A DNA stretch of 64,000 nt from Kryptolebias marmoratus (taxonomy: Eukaryota; Chordata; Actinopteri; Cyprinodontiformes; Rivulidae). The stretch lies in NCBI RefSeq assembly GCF_001649575.2, contig NC_051434.1:9612412-9676411 (forward strand), in the 5' to 3' direction. The notes beneath the pieces are model-generated. The model saw only the letters and a program-made list of their open reading frames with translations. It did no database searches and was not told the origin of the DNA. Positions 34,500 to 46,133 of the stretch are shown piece after piece; positions within the stretch are counted from its first letter, which is position 1; every line of letters begins with the position of its first letter. Made by a program: the position numbers and the translations under genes.

Positions 34500-35060
34500 G
34501 ATGTGAATGTGATGTGTTGTGGAACTGACTCCACATATGGAGGTAATTCCTCAGATCAAAGTGTCGCCACAGCTAATTAATCTCTATCAGTGTTAATTAA
34601 TCAACTTAACCTCAGGCTTTAAAGACGACCCTTTAATAAGGGTGTGTGTGTGTGTGTTCCTTAATGTCTGAGAGAGACTAATGTGCGCTCATGCTCTGGT
34701 GTACAAAATCAAACAACTTCCCTCAGCTTTACTTTTCTCCTGCAAACAAACGTGATAAAAACAGAGCAAGCATGGAGGGGGAAAACTTCAACAAAGGTAA
34801 AGCGGCACACCCAAAAGTGTGTTAATACCAAGCCTTTGAGTGAGAAAAAATAGAGGTGGGAAACTGATTAACCTCTGAGACAGTTACCTAATTAATTCTG
34901 CGTTTGTCTTAAATGAATTGAGCAACCTCGGAGCATTTAGTCGGTCAGTGGAACTCATGTAAAATGTATGTCAGCCCATAACACTGCATGAAGAACAAGA
35001 GCTGCTGCTACTTAATAAAGTGACACATGTAATCTTTACTCTGCTCGCACCCTTGAGGCT
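34500..35060. promoter_or_regulatory. Possible conserved noncoding element, rich in TAATTA
   Basis: Homeodomain cores are dense here: GCTAATTAATCTC, GTTAATTAATCAAC and CCTAATTAATTCTG, with 'gagcaacctcggagcattta'. It contains no transposon signature apart from one short GT run at about 34644-34658. Enhancer role is inferred. Confidence 0.35.
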
Positions 35061-36480
35061 CGCAGCTCTGCTGCAGACACGGAAACGGCTAACCTCTTTA
35101 GCCTGCAGCTAAAGCTAAACAAACTGGCAGTCTATTGACACAGGTGGGAGCCCATAAAACCATGTTTGCATGTAATTATGTACGTTTATGTTGGTATTAA
35201 TGATGCATTAACATGGAACTCAGGGGTGAATCGGATTTCCTGAGTTACAGATGGCTGTGTGAAACTATTTTAATCGAAGGGGTTTCGGCTGCACGTGACA
35301 TTAGCTACAACATGAACAATATTGACAATTTGTAAAGAAGAGCATGTTATTTAACAAAAATAAATATAGGAAGAATGAAGAAGTTCTTGACATAGCTTCA
35401 GCAGAAATGTTCCATGTTCCTTTGCACTTTAAAAAAAGGTTGAAAACAGAAAGGAACTGGCCACATATTACATTTTTAACACCTCTAACAGCCTAACACA
35501 ACTAACCTGCACCTATTTTATCAGGAGCTTGTGAGCAATTATCTCCTTCTGTACTAAGGCTTGCACATTGCACTTCATTTCCAAGTTGCTTTTAACAAAA
35601 AAATCATCTGCTAATCGACCACATATATGCAAATATGGTAACTATAAAGCCAATAAATACTATGTGGCGAAGACTCCCTGCCTTCGGGCTGAATAGGTTT
35701 GTATTAATTCTGCACACAAACAGACCCAGGCCTCTTTCAGAGAGCCAGGCGACTGGTGGCAGCTGTCAAGTTCAGCGAGAAGTCCGCCTAAACATTTCTG
35801 TGGTTTAACGCTATTCTTTGAAAAAAAGTGCTAACCACATCCCGTAAACTTCCACACTCCACCCCCACGAGTAATGAAAATATCAGCAAAAATGCCCACA
35901 GTGCAAGAAGTTTTCAGGACTCGGTGCCTGAATGTGCAGTCATACATGAGAAGTATGCACACAGCAAAACATGCTCCCATGTTAGTCCGACTGACTGGAT
36001 TAAAGGACGTATTACAGATGAATGTTTCCAGTCTCCAGGCTTTTATTTTCTCACATCACAGGAAAGGAAGACACGAGGACTCTGTGGGGACACATCATCT
36101 GATGACCAGCTGTATGACCACACTGCAAACATAAAGGCTTTGGCAGCTGTGGAGCCAAAGATTCTAAGGAACTGCTGAAAACTAATAATAGTAATTTAAA
36201 ACAGAGTTGTGACTCTTTTTATTAGGCAATAAAACTTTTTTTTTTGAACTTACATAATAAATGATCCCGAATGTTGGACTAAACCATTATCATCTCAGGC
36301 CAAAACAAATGTTTTATAACTTATAAGGCTTTCTACCACAGATATATTTCTCTCTTTGTGGAAAACTATTTGAGCTAGGGAAGTGATTTCTGTTAAGGAG
36401 GTAAATCTGGACGGTTACATCATGCAGCAGACCAGCTGCCACATGACAGATACTGTGAGATGTTAAGCTCAGGGTGTGTT
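35061..36480. other. Intergenic, no element recognised
   Basis: Some blocks, such as 35650-35820 with 'ccctgccttcgggctgaata', look non-repetitive. A 116-codon frame at 35828-36178 shows no family resemblance and is treated as chance. Confidence 0.3.
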
Positions 36481-36484
36481 TTCT

Positions 36485-36715
36485 GAACGACTCTCAGCTA
36501 CTACCACATTCAATCTGAGCACAATTTCTGTAAAAAAATACTTAGTTGTTGCAGTTTTTGTGCTGGCTAATATCAATTAACTGTGGCAGCCATCTTGAAT
36601 TGGATTAACTCTAAAAGTTAATCAGCTGTAGACGTACATCCAATGATTACTTTCTGAAAGTTTCATTAAAATCCATCCACTAATTCCTGAGATATTTTGC
36701 TAACAGACAAACAGA
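36485..36715 (+). repeat. Repeat family A, copy 6
   Basis: 'cgactctcagctactaccac', 'gtggcagccatcttgaattg', 'aagttaatcagctgtagacg', 'tactttctgaaagtttcatt' and GATATTTTGCTAACAGAC are all present. Confidence 0.85.
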
Positions 36716-36779
36716 GTTGACTCTAATAATAATTGCTAAAACTTTATGCAAAATTATTGTGCATTGAGTAGCACTTGGG

Positions 36780-36970
36780 GTGTTTGTTGTGAATGACTCT
36801 CAGCTACAACTACACTAAATCTTAGCACAAATGGACTGAATTATTGTCATTTTTGTGTTTTCTGAGGTCGGTTGGCTGTGACAGCCATCTTAAATTCAAC
36901 TGGCACCAAAGGTTAATCAGTTATAGACGTACATCCAGTAAATATTTCCTGAAAGTTTCCTTCAGGTTGT
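36780..36970 (+). repeat. Repeat family A, copy 7 (tandem with copy 6, right end lost)
   Basis: 'gaatgactctcagctacaac', 'gtgacagccatcttaaattc', 'aaggttaatcagttatagac' and 'tttcctgaaagtttccttca' are present; then the similarity stops before the terminal block. Confidence 0.8.
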
Positions 36971-36974
36971 ATTT

Positions 36975-38150
36975 AGTCATTTTAAAATGAAGAAAACTCT
37001 CTTTTTAGAGTTACCGTTTGATCACTATTTTGATTATTTTATTTGATTATTACTGTTTGAAATTAATATTAGTTTTTTGAAAATAGGGGCGGATATTATA
37101 AGATTTTTTCTTCTTCTGCTACCTTTCATTTTATTTGATTTGTAATTGTATTTTTTATTTTTTTTTATGAAATGAAATGAATAAAGCTGCTTATGATAAG
37201 ATTAAGATACGACTATTTTGCATTTCAACACTTTGAAGTGTCGATGAAGAAGTTCTGAGGGATTTGGATTCGAGCTCAGAATCCACTCACTTAATGTTTT
37301 TCATGTCTGCATGTTGTTATCATCAATTATGTTCATTCAGACGCCTTTTCAGATACACTGAAAGTTATGTCACTGAAATGTTCTAACATGTTTTCTTTCA
37401 CGTCAAAATAAAGAAGTTCATCATCACTGAAACTGGTCAGTAATGAAACACGGCACTTTAGCTCCGTATCAGTGTGCTTTCTGACACGCCTGTGCTGAAA
37501 ACGAAAACGGCTTTTGTCGCAGCTGCATGTTGGCAGCTTTCAGAAGCAGCTTTGAAGCTGCATTTCAGAACTGACAACTTTCTGTGAATAACATTCAACT
37601 TGGCAGCAAGAGTAACATCTGTTCCACCAAAAAAAAATGTGCATAAAAAAATAAGTTGCACAAGACAAACAGCCATGTCTCCTTTCATGCGCAACTTTGA
37701 ATGTTTGTATTTGGGAGCGATTCAGTTCAGCGCTGTACGAAATCGATACACTTGATCAGAGGAAAACCAATTCTCTGACCATCTGAGGAACTTCTGCATG
37801 ATTTTATGTGGCTCTTCTGATTTCATTGTGTAAATCCTTCTCTGTTCCAAACGTCTGGGGCACAATTTCACAGACACACACACACACACACACAAAAACC
37901 CCTCAGATGCTGACTGTTTTCTTTCAAAGGCAACATCCTCCAGCCGCTGAAAACTCTCCCACAAGGGTTGGTATTGAGGTTGAAGGCCTGCTTTGCCAAA
38001 CCAAATGTCAAAAAAAAGGGGGTTGGTTTGACAAAAGCGGTGTTATATACACTGTGCTGCTCTGTGCCAAACCAACAAAAAGAGAATAATTCACTTAGGA
38101 AATGTAAATGCTTGCTGGAACAATCTACTGTACAATTTAGGTGCAAATTA
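36975..38150. other. Intergenic, no element recognised
   Basis: AT-rich left part, with a short CA tract at about 37875-37893. No gene was supported. Confidence 0.3.
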
Positions 38151-38154
38151 ATCT

Positions 38155-38450
38155 GCTTTCCTCTCGGCGTGCTTGTTATCTTTCAGTATGAGGTGCATGT
38201 CGGTTTCCATTCTGGTCAGGCAGCGCTAGTCTAATTTGATTTAACGGTATTGCATATTTAGGGCCTTCTGCATGCCTGCTCGAGGAGATTTCAGGCTGCC
38301 TCGCACCATCGGATTAGTGGCATTATATTTAAATTACATAAACATTAGATTTCCCCATATGACTTTCAGCGCGAGTGATAAAAGCAGTTTTAGAAAAGAT
38401 GAGAGCGGCTATCCCGAAATCAATCAGCTGATTTCCAATTTTTATTCAGT
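38155..38450. promoter_or_regulatory. Possible conserved noncoding element
   Basis: Complex, non-repetitive sequence with 'cggattagtggcattatatt', 'gactttcagcgcgagtgata' and 'gcggctatcccgaaatcaat'. The CpGs retained in an AT-rich desert suggest constraint. Inference only. Confidence 0.35.
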
Positions 38451-38639
38451 TCACGCTTTGTTTTATTTTTTACTTTTTAAGCCCCAAATACTCATAAAAA
38501 TAACTCAATAATTTCATTGTATTTATGTTTTTGGAAGGTAATTATTAGAGTTTCTTCTGAGGATGCGAGTGACAAATTATGTTTTCATAATTTCCTAATA
38601 TGGGAAGAGTCAGTATGAAAGGAAAAACAAGACTGGGTT

Positions 38640-38945
38640 TGCGTATGTGTGCTGTTGGTCCTCCATTTTACTTCCACCTCGAGCCACGTGGGGGGTTGTT
38701 TGGTCTGCCGAAGCTAGAGGCAGCGTCCACTTCACTCAGGGGTTACTGGGTGCAGAGCTGAGGTCAGAGGTCAGAGGTCATCATCTGGATAGTTTTAGGT
38801 ATTTTCAAATGTCCCCTTAAGTGCTGATTGAGGTCACGCAATGTGGCCCCAAAACCTGTGACCCTTAATCCCCCCTCCGCCGTCATCTGGCTTTTGGCAT
38901 AGAGTTTCCATGCAAAGAAGAAAGAGGCTTTCAGCAACGTGAAGA
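38640..38945. promoter_or_regulatory. Possible enhancer with a nuclear-receptor site cluster
   Basis: It contains an E-box (CACGTG near 38694), three AGGTCA half-sites spaced by one G at 38761-38780, another GAGGTCACG near 38832 and a GTGACCC near 38859. No repeat signature. DR1 elements are bound by RXR heterodimers, HNF4 and COUP-TF proteins. Function is inferred. Confidence 0.45.
38761..38780 (+). promoter_or_regulatory. Triple DR1 nuclear-receptor site
   Basis: Three perfect AGGTCA half-sites at 38761, 38768 and 38775, each separated by one G, give two overlapping ideal DR1 elements. Confidence 0.6.
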
Positions 38946-39114
38946 ATTGAAAAGCTCACAATAGAATCTTGTGTGAGTTTAATGTTTTTGTTTATTGAAC
39001 AAAGGGGTCCCATGGTGGAATATTTTAAATCTTTTTGGTGAAAACATATTTAATAATTAAGATTCACACTTTAATACAGAAACCAAAGGATGCAAAACAG
39101 CCTATTTAGATAAA

Positions 39115-39560
39115 AACCTTAAAGTGGAAGTTCAGATGTTTTAAAGTGGGGTTCTGTGAGAATTTCTGCCATCTTAAATTGACTTCAGTCAGAAAACTGC
39201 CACTGTGTGAACACTATTTTGTAAACATTTACATCACCATTAGTTTTGCATCATATAGTTATTTTATTTTATAGGTATTTAAAACACAAACAACATTAGC
39301 ACCAGTGAGCTGTAGCTTTTCCTTTGCAGCCCAGAGAACTTCCTGCAAGAATATAAGATTTTTAACCACAAACTAAAGATTAAAAATGACTTCATTACCT
39401 GATATGAAATTTTTGAGACTGCAGTTGTTTTAGGACCGCTGCAACCCACTTTGGTCTTGGCCTCACTCAGACTAGTTGTTAGCTCGTAAATCTGATCAGA
39501 GTTAAACTTTGTTTCTCCAAACTCCAAGACTTCGTTCACACCTTGCATTAACATCAGTCC
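39115..39560. repeat. Repeat family B, copy 1 (foldback type)
   Basis: It shares with 50205-50455 'ttcagatgttttaaagtggg' (cognate 'ttcagatgtttttaattggg') and 'aaactttgtttctccaaa' in the same orientation. The block 'tttggtcttggcctcactca' is shared in the inverted orientation. That mixture suggests an element with long inverted repeats and inversion of its centre. Confidence 0.6.
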
Positions 39561-41722
39561 GCAGTGATCGGATTACATTTGTAAAGCACTAAATGCAGGC
39601 GTGACTGACATCCGATCACAAAAAGGTTTTGGGGTACGCATTTAACTGCCAGGTGAACGCTGTAAATCAAAGCTGTCAGCATGCAAGCAAACCAGCCAAG
39701 ACGAATATATAATGCCAGGTCTGAACAGGGCCAGACATCTAAAATAGATAAATTAATAAACATTTACAAATCTTCTGCAGAACACCACTTGAAAAGATTT
39801 GTCCCTTTAAATTATTATTATTATTATGTATAAACAAACTTACATTATCAAGGATTTCAGATAAAAAATGTAATTATTTTAAAACACTACCATCACCAAT
39901 AAAATGCCTCTTTTCTTTGTGTTCCTTTTTACTTTTAACTACTCGGACAGCGTTAATAACAAAGTTGGAATGAGCTTTTTTAATAAAATAATCCTGAACA
40001 CAGACTTTTTTCACGTGTTATGCTTCTCGGTCTTCTTGTGGCTCTAATGGTTTACAGATGGTGGTCAGAAGATGGTCAACAGGCGGTCAGCACATCAGAC
40101 TGAAACCAGCGGGGAGCGTCCTGAAACCGCTCCGTCACATCACTGTGCCCCACATGTCTGGGGATGTCAGCGAGAGTGTGTGTTTCAGGCATAAACAGAA
40201 AAAAAAGAAAAAAAAACTCCTTCTTTGTGTCAATAATCGAACTCGAATGATTTGATGTTGTTGTTCTGTTCAAAGCAACAGCTAAAACTAAAGGACTTTT
40301 ACATTTTAAAACACTAGCTGCTTCCTCTCTTTAAATGTAACTCTAGTCTTCACCAGATTCTCCAGTTTCACTCAGGCTCCATGGCCTACAGCAAGGCTAG
40401 ACCATTAAAATATACTGCCGCAGAAGAGGCTGTGGGGTGGAAGGCATTAAACACAAACAATTTGACAGTAAAAGAGCCAATTTACTCAGAACCCCAGCAG
40501 TCTGCAGCAGCAGAACGCTCCCTAATTGTTGAACTATAATTCTAACAAGTTATTTTGAGATTATCCAGACTGTGAACATTTGGGTTAGATTTTGATGAAT
40601 GTCCTACAAAAGCAGTACATGTGGCACCACGAGCCAATTAGGAGCTGACTCATATCTTTAGCAGAGTTTTTTTCAGTAGAATTTGTCTGAGTGGGATTTT
40701 TTACTCTTTTATATAACTTTGTCATGCTGAATTCAAACACTCGAGCAGTCGAGCTACTAATTTTGTTGGTAATTATGCAACAGAAAAGTCAGCACTAACT
40801 ACTCACTAACTACTAACCATTTTGTGCACTGTTATCTGCAACCCCTACACATGTAAATGTTGGTGTTTGTCAGCTGATTTAACTGCGACGTTGGTCCTCT
40901 CAGTCCAAACGAACCAAAGATGCACTGAAATGCCGTCATCACGACTCGCTCTGTATTCTTCCATTTGCAAATGCCCTGTTTTGGCAAAACGAGAAAGTCC
41001 AGCCGTCTTTGGAGCTCTGTAGCTCAGACGTGCTTCACAATAAAAACATCATTCAAATGTTTAACGGGTCACAGAAAGTTGGAGTTCACACGTCTAAATT
41101 GGCATTTTGATATCTTTTGAGGTTTTTACACAATTATAGGTTTTATGATTTTTGAAGATTTTAGCAGAAAATGTTCAGCTTGTGTGATGGTGTCACACAC
41201 TCTAAACTCTAAACTCTTCAAGTTCCAACAAACTTTACACTTTTTATTCAATTTATACATCAAAATGTAGGTATTTTTGTCTTATTTTTGTCTTTGTCTC
41301 TCAGAGCTGAAAGACTTAATGTTTTCTTTCAAATCCTACCAGACTACAGAGTGTGCACATCCAAGCTTTTATTGAATTCTACTGTATCTGAGCTCAAAAT
41401 GCTTTCTTCAAAACTGAAAGTCTTTATATCTTGTCACATCTTCTAAATAAAACAATCTTGACAGAAAAAAAAATGAACAGTGTGACGACCAAACACTTTT
41501 GCCAGTCACGGTTTAAGACTTTTATAAATATGACTTGTACTTTTCCCACAGTGTCTGTCGGTTTTAGGCTGGAACCCTTCAAAATTTCTGAATAAATTTT
41601 CTAGTTCATATTATTACCTAATTGAATTAGGTTCCCAATAAATCTGAAACTCCTGAATTTAATTTGTAGGGGTGACCTGACTCTGGGCCTCGTGAAGGCC
41701 TCACACTGGGCACGTAACGAAG

Positions 41723-41723
<1 letters not shown>

Positions 41724-41765
<42 letters not shown>
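41724..41765 (+). repeat. (GT)n microsatellite
   Basis: Uninterrupted GT tract of about 42 bp. Confidence 0.95.
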
Positions 41766-41767
<2 letters not shown>

Positions 41768-41865
41768 GAGAAGGCTTTTGATTTATCATACAAATCCTCC
41801 TCTAAAATGCTCCACAGAACTGATGGGATGCGACGTTTCAAAAGATCTTTGGGTCACAGAGCCTT

Positions 41866-41878
41866 TGAACTTTGACCC
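41866..41878 (-). promoter_or_regulatory. HNF4/PPAR-type DR1 site
   Basis: The minus strand reads GGGTCA-A-AGTTCA, one base from the HNF4 consensus GGGTCAAAGTCCA. A further GGGTCA lies at 41851-41856. Confidence 0.45.
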
Positions 41879-42029
41879 TTGAACCGTGGCGCCTCACAAA
41901 AGGCAGGAGACAATAGGAGTGTGCAAAAGTTGCACCTCCTATAAGCTGCGCAGTGTGATCATCTTGGCATACAACGTGTTACATTTTCAGCGTGTGAGTA
42001 AAGAAATGAACTTAATTGATGGAATGACG

Positions 42030-42280
42030 AAAATCTAAAAGTGTGTAACGACATTAGATTCCATCCTGATTAGCAGAATCAGAACGAAGCAGTAAGATGT
42101 CTGTTAATTGCACTGGTTTGATCGTCTGAATGAACGTAGAAGAGAAAATGAGAAGGCGAGGGATACTCTGGGAAAGCAGCTGAAGGTTGGCAGCACTCCT
42201 GTTTGATTAGCCATTAGCCTCTGGTGATGGAAGTCACAGTCAGAACATCACTTCTTTTGATTACAGAGAAAACGTCTCTC
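42030..42280. promoter_or_regulatory. Possible conserved noncoding element
   Basis: 'acattagattccatcctgat', 'ctgttaattgcactggtttg' and 'gtttgattagccattagcct' lie in a repeat-free context. Inference from composition. Confidence 0.3.
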
Positions 42281-42639
42281 CCCAGCCAATACATATCACT
42301 TCAGGGGGCTGATTTGGCTTGTTGCTTTTTCACTGCCTCTCGTGATGTAATCAGAAAGGCTGTCACCATAAAAAAAAAGAAACAAAACAATGGCATATAA
42401 TCACAATAAGTAGAGTTGCAACTTTTAATTTGAAAGGGTTTAGAGACGTTGCCAAACTTGTTGAAGCAGCGTTTTAAAGGACATTCTGGAGAGCCAGAGT
42501 TGACGGATGGTTTTACACACCGGGAGTGATTTTCATGCAGGGAAGCCAAACAACATAAATCAAAAAGTCCAGAGAGTGAAAGAAGAGGGCAGGCCTGAAC
42601 AACAGAATAGATGGGTTTAAGGTACACCCCCTTTCCTCA

Positions 42640-42905
42640 AAGCAGCGGGGTAAATAACAATTTTATGATGCCAAGAAACTTTGTGTTGACTTAATAAAAC
42701 ATTCTGTCAAGTAGATGCAGTACTCGCCAGCCGAATGCGACTGACTTTTAACCTCCTATTCCACAATGCTTTCGAGGAACAATATGTCTGCTCTCAAGGT
42801 TAGGCTTCAATCAATGAACAACTTTTCCAGCCTCTTAACTTTTCTTTTTAGGGCAGAAATTAAGTATTAAGCAAATGTCAGGAAAACCTCGATGAAGCCT
42901 TGTGT
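42640..42905. promoter_or_regulatory. Possible conserved noncoding element
   Basis: 'gtaaataacaattttatgat', 'ctcgccagccgaatgcgact' and 'ttctttttagggcagaaatt' are non-repetitive and retain CpGs. Inference only. Confidence 0.25.
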
Positions 42906-44795
42906 TAATGTAAAGGCGTGCAGAAATAAAAACATGTTGAGTGGTTCATGAATGATGCATCAACAATGATATCACTTGAAGCGAAACACAGACAGCAAAG
43001 TGGTTTTTTTTTGTTGTTGTTGTTGTTTGTTTGGCACTCTTTACTCCACGAGACTTCATGTGTGCAGCACAGAACACAACAGCTGGCAGTTATCCCCCCC
43101 ACCACCTCTACTCCCTGCTATTTTCTCTGCAACACACCCCTAATTTCTTTTTCGACTCCCCCTCCTCTCCTTTCATGCTTGACTTGCAGCAGCTTTTGTC
43201 CGGTGGCGGAGGAGCTCATCTGCGAAGGGGGTGTGGAAGCTGGGAGTGAAGGAATGGAGGTGGTGGCGGTGGTGTTGTGGCCCAGCAGCTTGACTTTGCT
43301 AAGAAGGCGGGGGCCTGAAAAAAAGATCTTCTGTTGCCCTCTCCTTCTTTAGATGTGGGGACAACGCTTCAGAAACATTTCCTTTCCACGTAAAAGAGGC
43401 GCCAGTCAAAACATCTGTAAGTGAACTTACAGTATGTGGACTTTCCCCCCATTTTGACATTTATCTCTTCATGCAACTCCTCCCTCAGATTTGTTTATGT
43501 GTGGAGCATCCACTGAAGTGCTCCCCCCTTTATTAACGGCAAACACAACTACTATAAGTAGCAGAGTCTGTCCCATTAATTATCTTTGCCAAGTTCTATT
43601 AGGTTGATCAGCCACCTTTTCAAGGTTAAATCTAAGGGCGTCCACACAGGAACTGTTTTTGTGAATGTGCAAAAGGTTTTTAGTGTTTCAGCCTTTGGTC
43701 TTGACTGAGACAGCGTTTAAGCAAAAACCAAAATGGTATTTTCTGACTACAGGTTCCTGAGAGAAAACATCTTGAAACGCTACCTTTGCATTTTTGTGTT
43801 TTGTGTACACAACCAAAAGACAACCTTTTAAAAACAATGAAGTCATATCCGCATCTCTAATCTAACGTATAACCTGAGATAATAATCTTCTTTTTGTTGA
43901 GTTTGAATTTCGCTCTTCACATAGAAATATGTCAAATCTGATATTTCTTTCCCCCTTTTCTGTTTCAATACACAAGGCAGGCATACAGAATCAGTATGGT
44001 TGCATTAAGTGTGCAAGGGCCAGTTTATACCTTTTACTCATCTGTAAAGAATGAAGTCACCAGCAACCAGACAGCCAATTCAGAGGCTGCAAAATTGTAC
44101 AGTACAAAACAGAGCTCCTCTGCTCCCACCACTAGATCTGCCCACTTTGCATCAGTCTGGACTGATAGAAGCCCAAATCCTGCATGCAGCATGGGAAATC
44201 ATTTGGGTTTTGAATTTTTAAACTGGATTTTTAGGACTGTCTAGCTCCAGAAATCATTTTTGCAGTGGAACTAATGATTCATTAAACCCTACAAAATTTG
44301 CCTTGCCTGCCCATTTAAAAAAAAAAAAAATCCAACAACTCTTGCTCGTAAAGAATTGAAAACACTTAAAAAATATTTTGAAGGCATGCCCTTATCACAA
44401 CTGGCATTGGTCAACTGTCAAAAGTTAAGAGATATTTTGGTGAATCAGAATTCACCTCTTGCACATATCCTACTTAGTCCCAAATCTCTACATTTATTTG
44501 TTTGGATCACTTGAAAACCTAAGGTAGAAGTAAGATTAGAAAATGAATGAAACTTCTTGGATTTTCCAGTGAAAGTAGCAGCTTGTATGTATGGGCTGTT
44601 CAGATCTTATACACACAGACCATGTGAGGGCTGGAGAGGAAACAGACAAAGGTGTTTGCTATAAATGAGGTATGAGGTGCTGACAGACAGACAGAGGAAG
44701 TGGCTAGACTTTTGTTGGCCTGCCTGTGCTGGATGGTGTTAGAGCCAAACGAGACTGTAAAAATGCCAGTCTTAACAGGCGGCAGCTTGATCTGC
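42906..44795. other. Intergenic, no classified element
   Basis: A (TTG)n run lies at about 43007-43030 and an A14 run near 44316-44330. No gene was supported. Confidence 0.3.
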
Positions 44796-44799
44796 AGTT

Positions 44800-45110
44800 A
44801 AAGCGGGGCAGCCAGGTACTCAAATGCTAAACAGCACGCACGCCGTGGCACTGATAGACACGCTGGAAATGCATACTGCATGCAAATGGGCCAACTTATC
44901 GCCTGTTTTAATCAGACTTTTCACTCGCTTCCTTTCCTCAGCAGGCCAGCCACGTGTTTTCGTTCCCACAGGACTGGAGCTAATTCTGCCATTGACAGTG
45001 AGCACAGCACGCTAAGCCGTTTCTGGATGGTGGAAATTGATTAGTGTGCAGAAGACTTGCCCATAGTAATGAAGTTAGAGCTCAATCAGCTAATCATGTG
45101 ACATGTGTGT
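44800..45110. promoter_or_regulatory. Possible conserved noncoding element
   Basis: Motifs include 'gcatgcaaatgggccaactt' (octamer-like ATGCAAAT), CACGTG near 44951, 'ggagctaattctgccattga' and 'cagctaatcatgtgacatg'. Repeat-free and balanced in composition. POU, bHLH and homeodomain sites together suggest an enhancer; not tested. Confidence 0.4.
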
Positions 45111-45765
45111 TTATGTCTGCGGGTATATATTTACACAGATGCAAATGCAGTGCTGACAAACACATGGCTAAAAGCGTTGATTTATATGTTTGTATGCGCA
45201 CATGTGTATGTAGCCGAATGCAACATAGTGTAAGGATACTTTTATTGGCAGGTTCCCCTTCTCCTACAGCTTCCTACTTCTTTGTCTGTCTCACCCCCCC
45301 ATCTCCCCTCCCTCTGCACAGACCTGCCTGTCCATCTCCAGTATTTTGAACCAATCAGCCAGGCGCTCTACACATGCTTAATGAGCTCACGGGGGACGTG
45401 ACATGACTGCATGTCACACACACACACACACACACACAGAAAAAAAAAAATCAGCATCCAGCTGCTAGCGTCTAATTGTCAAGTAAGTGGCAAATCATTG
45501 TAATGTGACAGACTGAGGGAAACCCGAGGAACACAGAAACACAGAAAATCAGCTGCAGGAACTAAAAGGAGCTCCTGCTGCCTTCGCTGCTTTCTGCTGA
45601 AGTGAAAGATTATTTCTAAAAATGGGAAATATGACTTTTTTTATTTACTTTCAAATTGATTCATGACCAGAACTGAGATCAGACCACTGACTTAGTTTGA
45701 CTGTTTGACTTCCTCACAGCTTTTTTTTTTCCTTGCAGGAAGCCGGCTCTGAGTGTGTCGGTCGC
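45111..45765. other. Intergenic with (CA)n
   Basis: A CA tract lies at 45416-45440, followed by an A-run. Nothing else was recognised. Confidence 0.35.
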
Positions 45766-45769
45766 CATA

Positions 45770-46100
45770 GCAACTGAGTCATAATTTATCATAACCAAGT
45801 GGCTAATATGCCTATAAGCACCGTGTGATCTCTGACCCCACACTCACCAGCTGAAATGCTTAATATTCCTATTCCATTTTCTGGTGATTCTCCACCCCTC
45901 CACCCCCCCAGCCCACCCTCCACACGCTCGCCTGCTCTCGTTAAACGCATGTAATTGCCTAATTCAACATGCATTAGAAATGTAGTGTTTAAGTAATCAT
46001 CTCAGATAAGATTGGGATAACATTTCAATTACCTTGTCTTTGCGTTATCTTAACTGTAGTGTACATAACAATTAAATAATCGGCCTGGCTTGACTGCAGC
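45770..46100. promoter_or_regulatory. Possible conserved noncoding element
   Basis: 'ctgagtcataatttatcata', 'gctaatatgcctataagcac', 'gcatgtaattgcctaattca', 'catctcagataagattggga' (GATA-like) and 'acaattaaataatcggcctg' lie in a transposon-free stretch that ends at an AT microsatellite. Inference. Confidence 0.4.
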
Positions 46101-46108
46101 ATCTGTTA

Positions 46109-46133
46109 CATATATATATATATATATATATAA
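46109..46133. repeat. (TA)n microsatellite
   Basis: Uninterrupted TA repeat. Confidence 0.9.

Larger units (their letters stand above)
39561..42025. other. Intergenic, no classified element
   Basis: It contains a (GT)n tract at 41724-41765 and a DR1-like site at 41866-41878. No gene or RNA was recognised. Confidence 0.3.

Noticed and set aside
35828..36178. 116-codon plus-strand frame
   Set aside because: No recognisable motif; not supported by splice or promoter signals.
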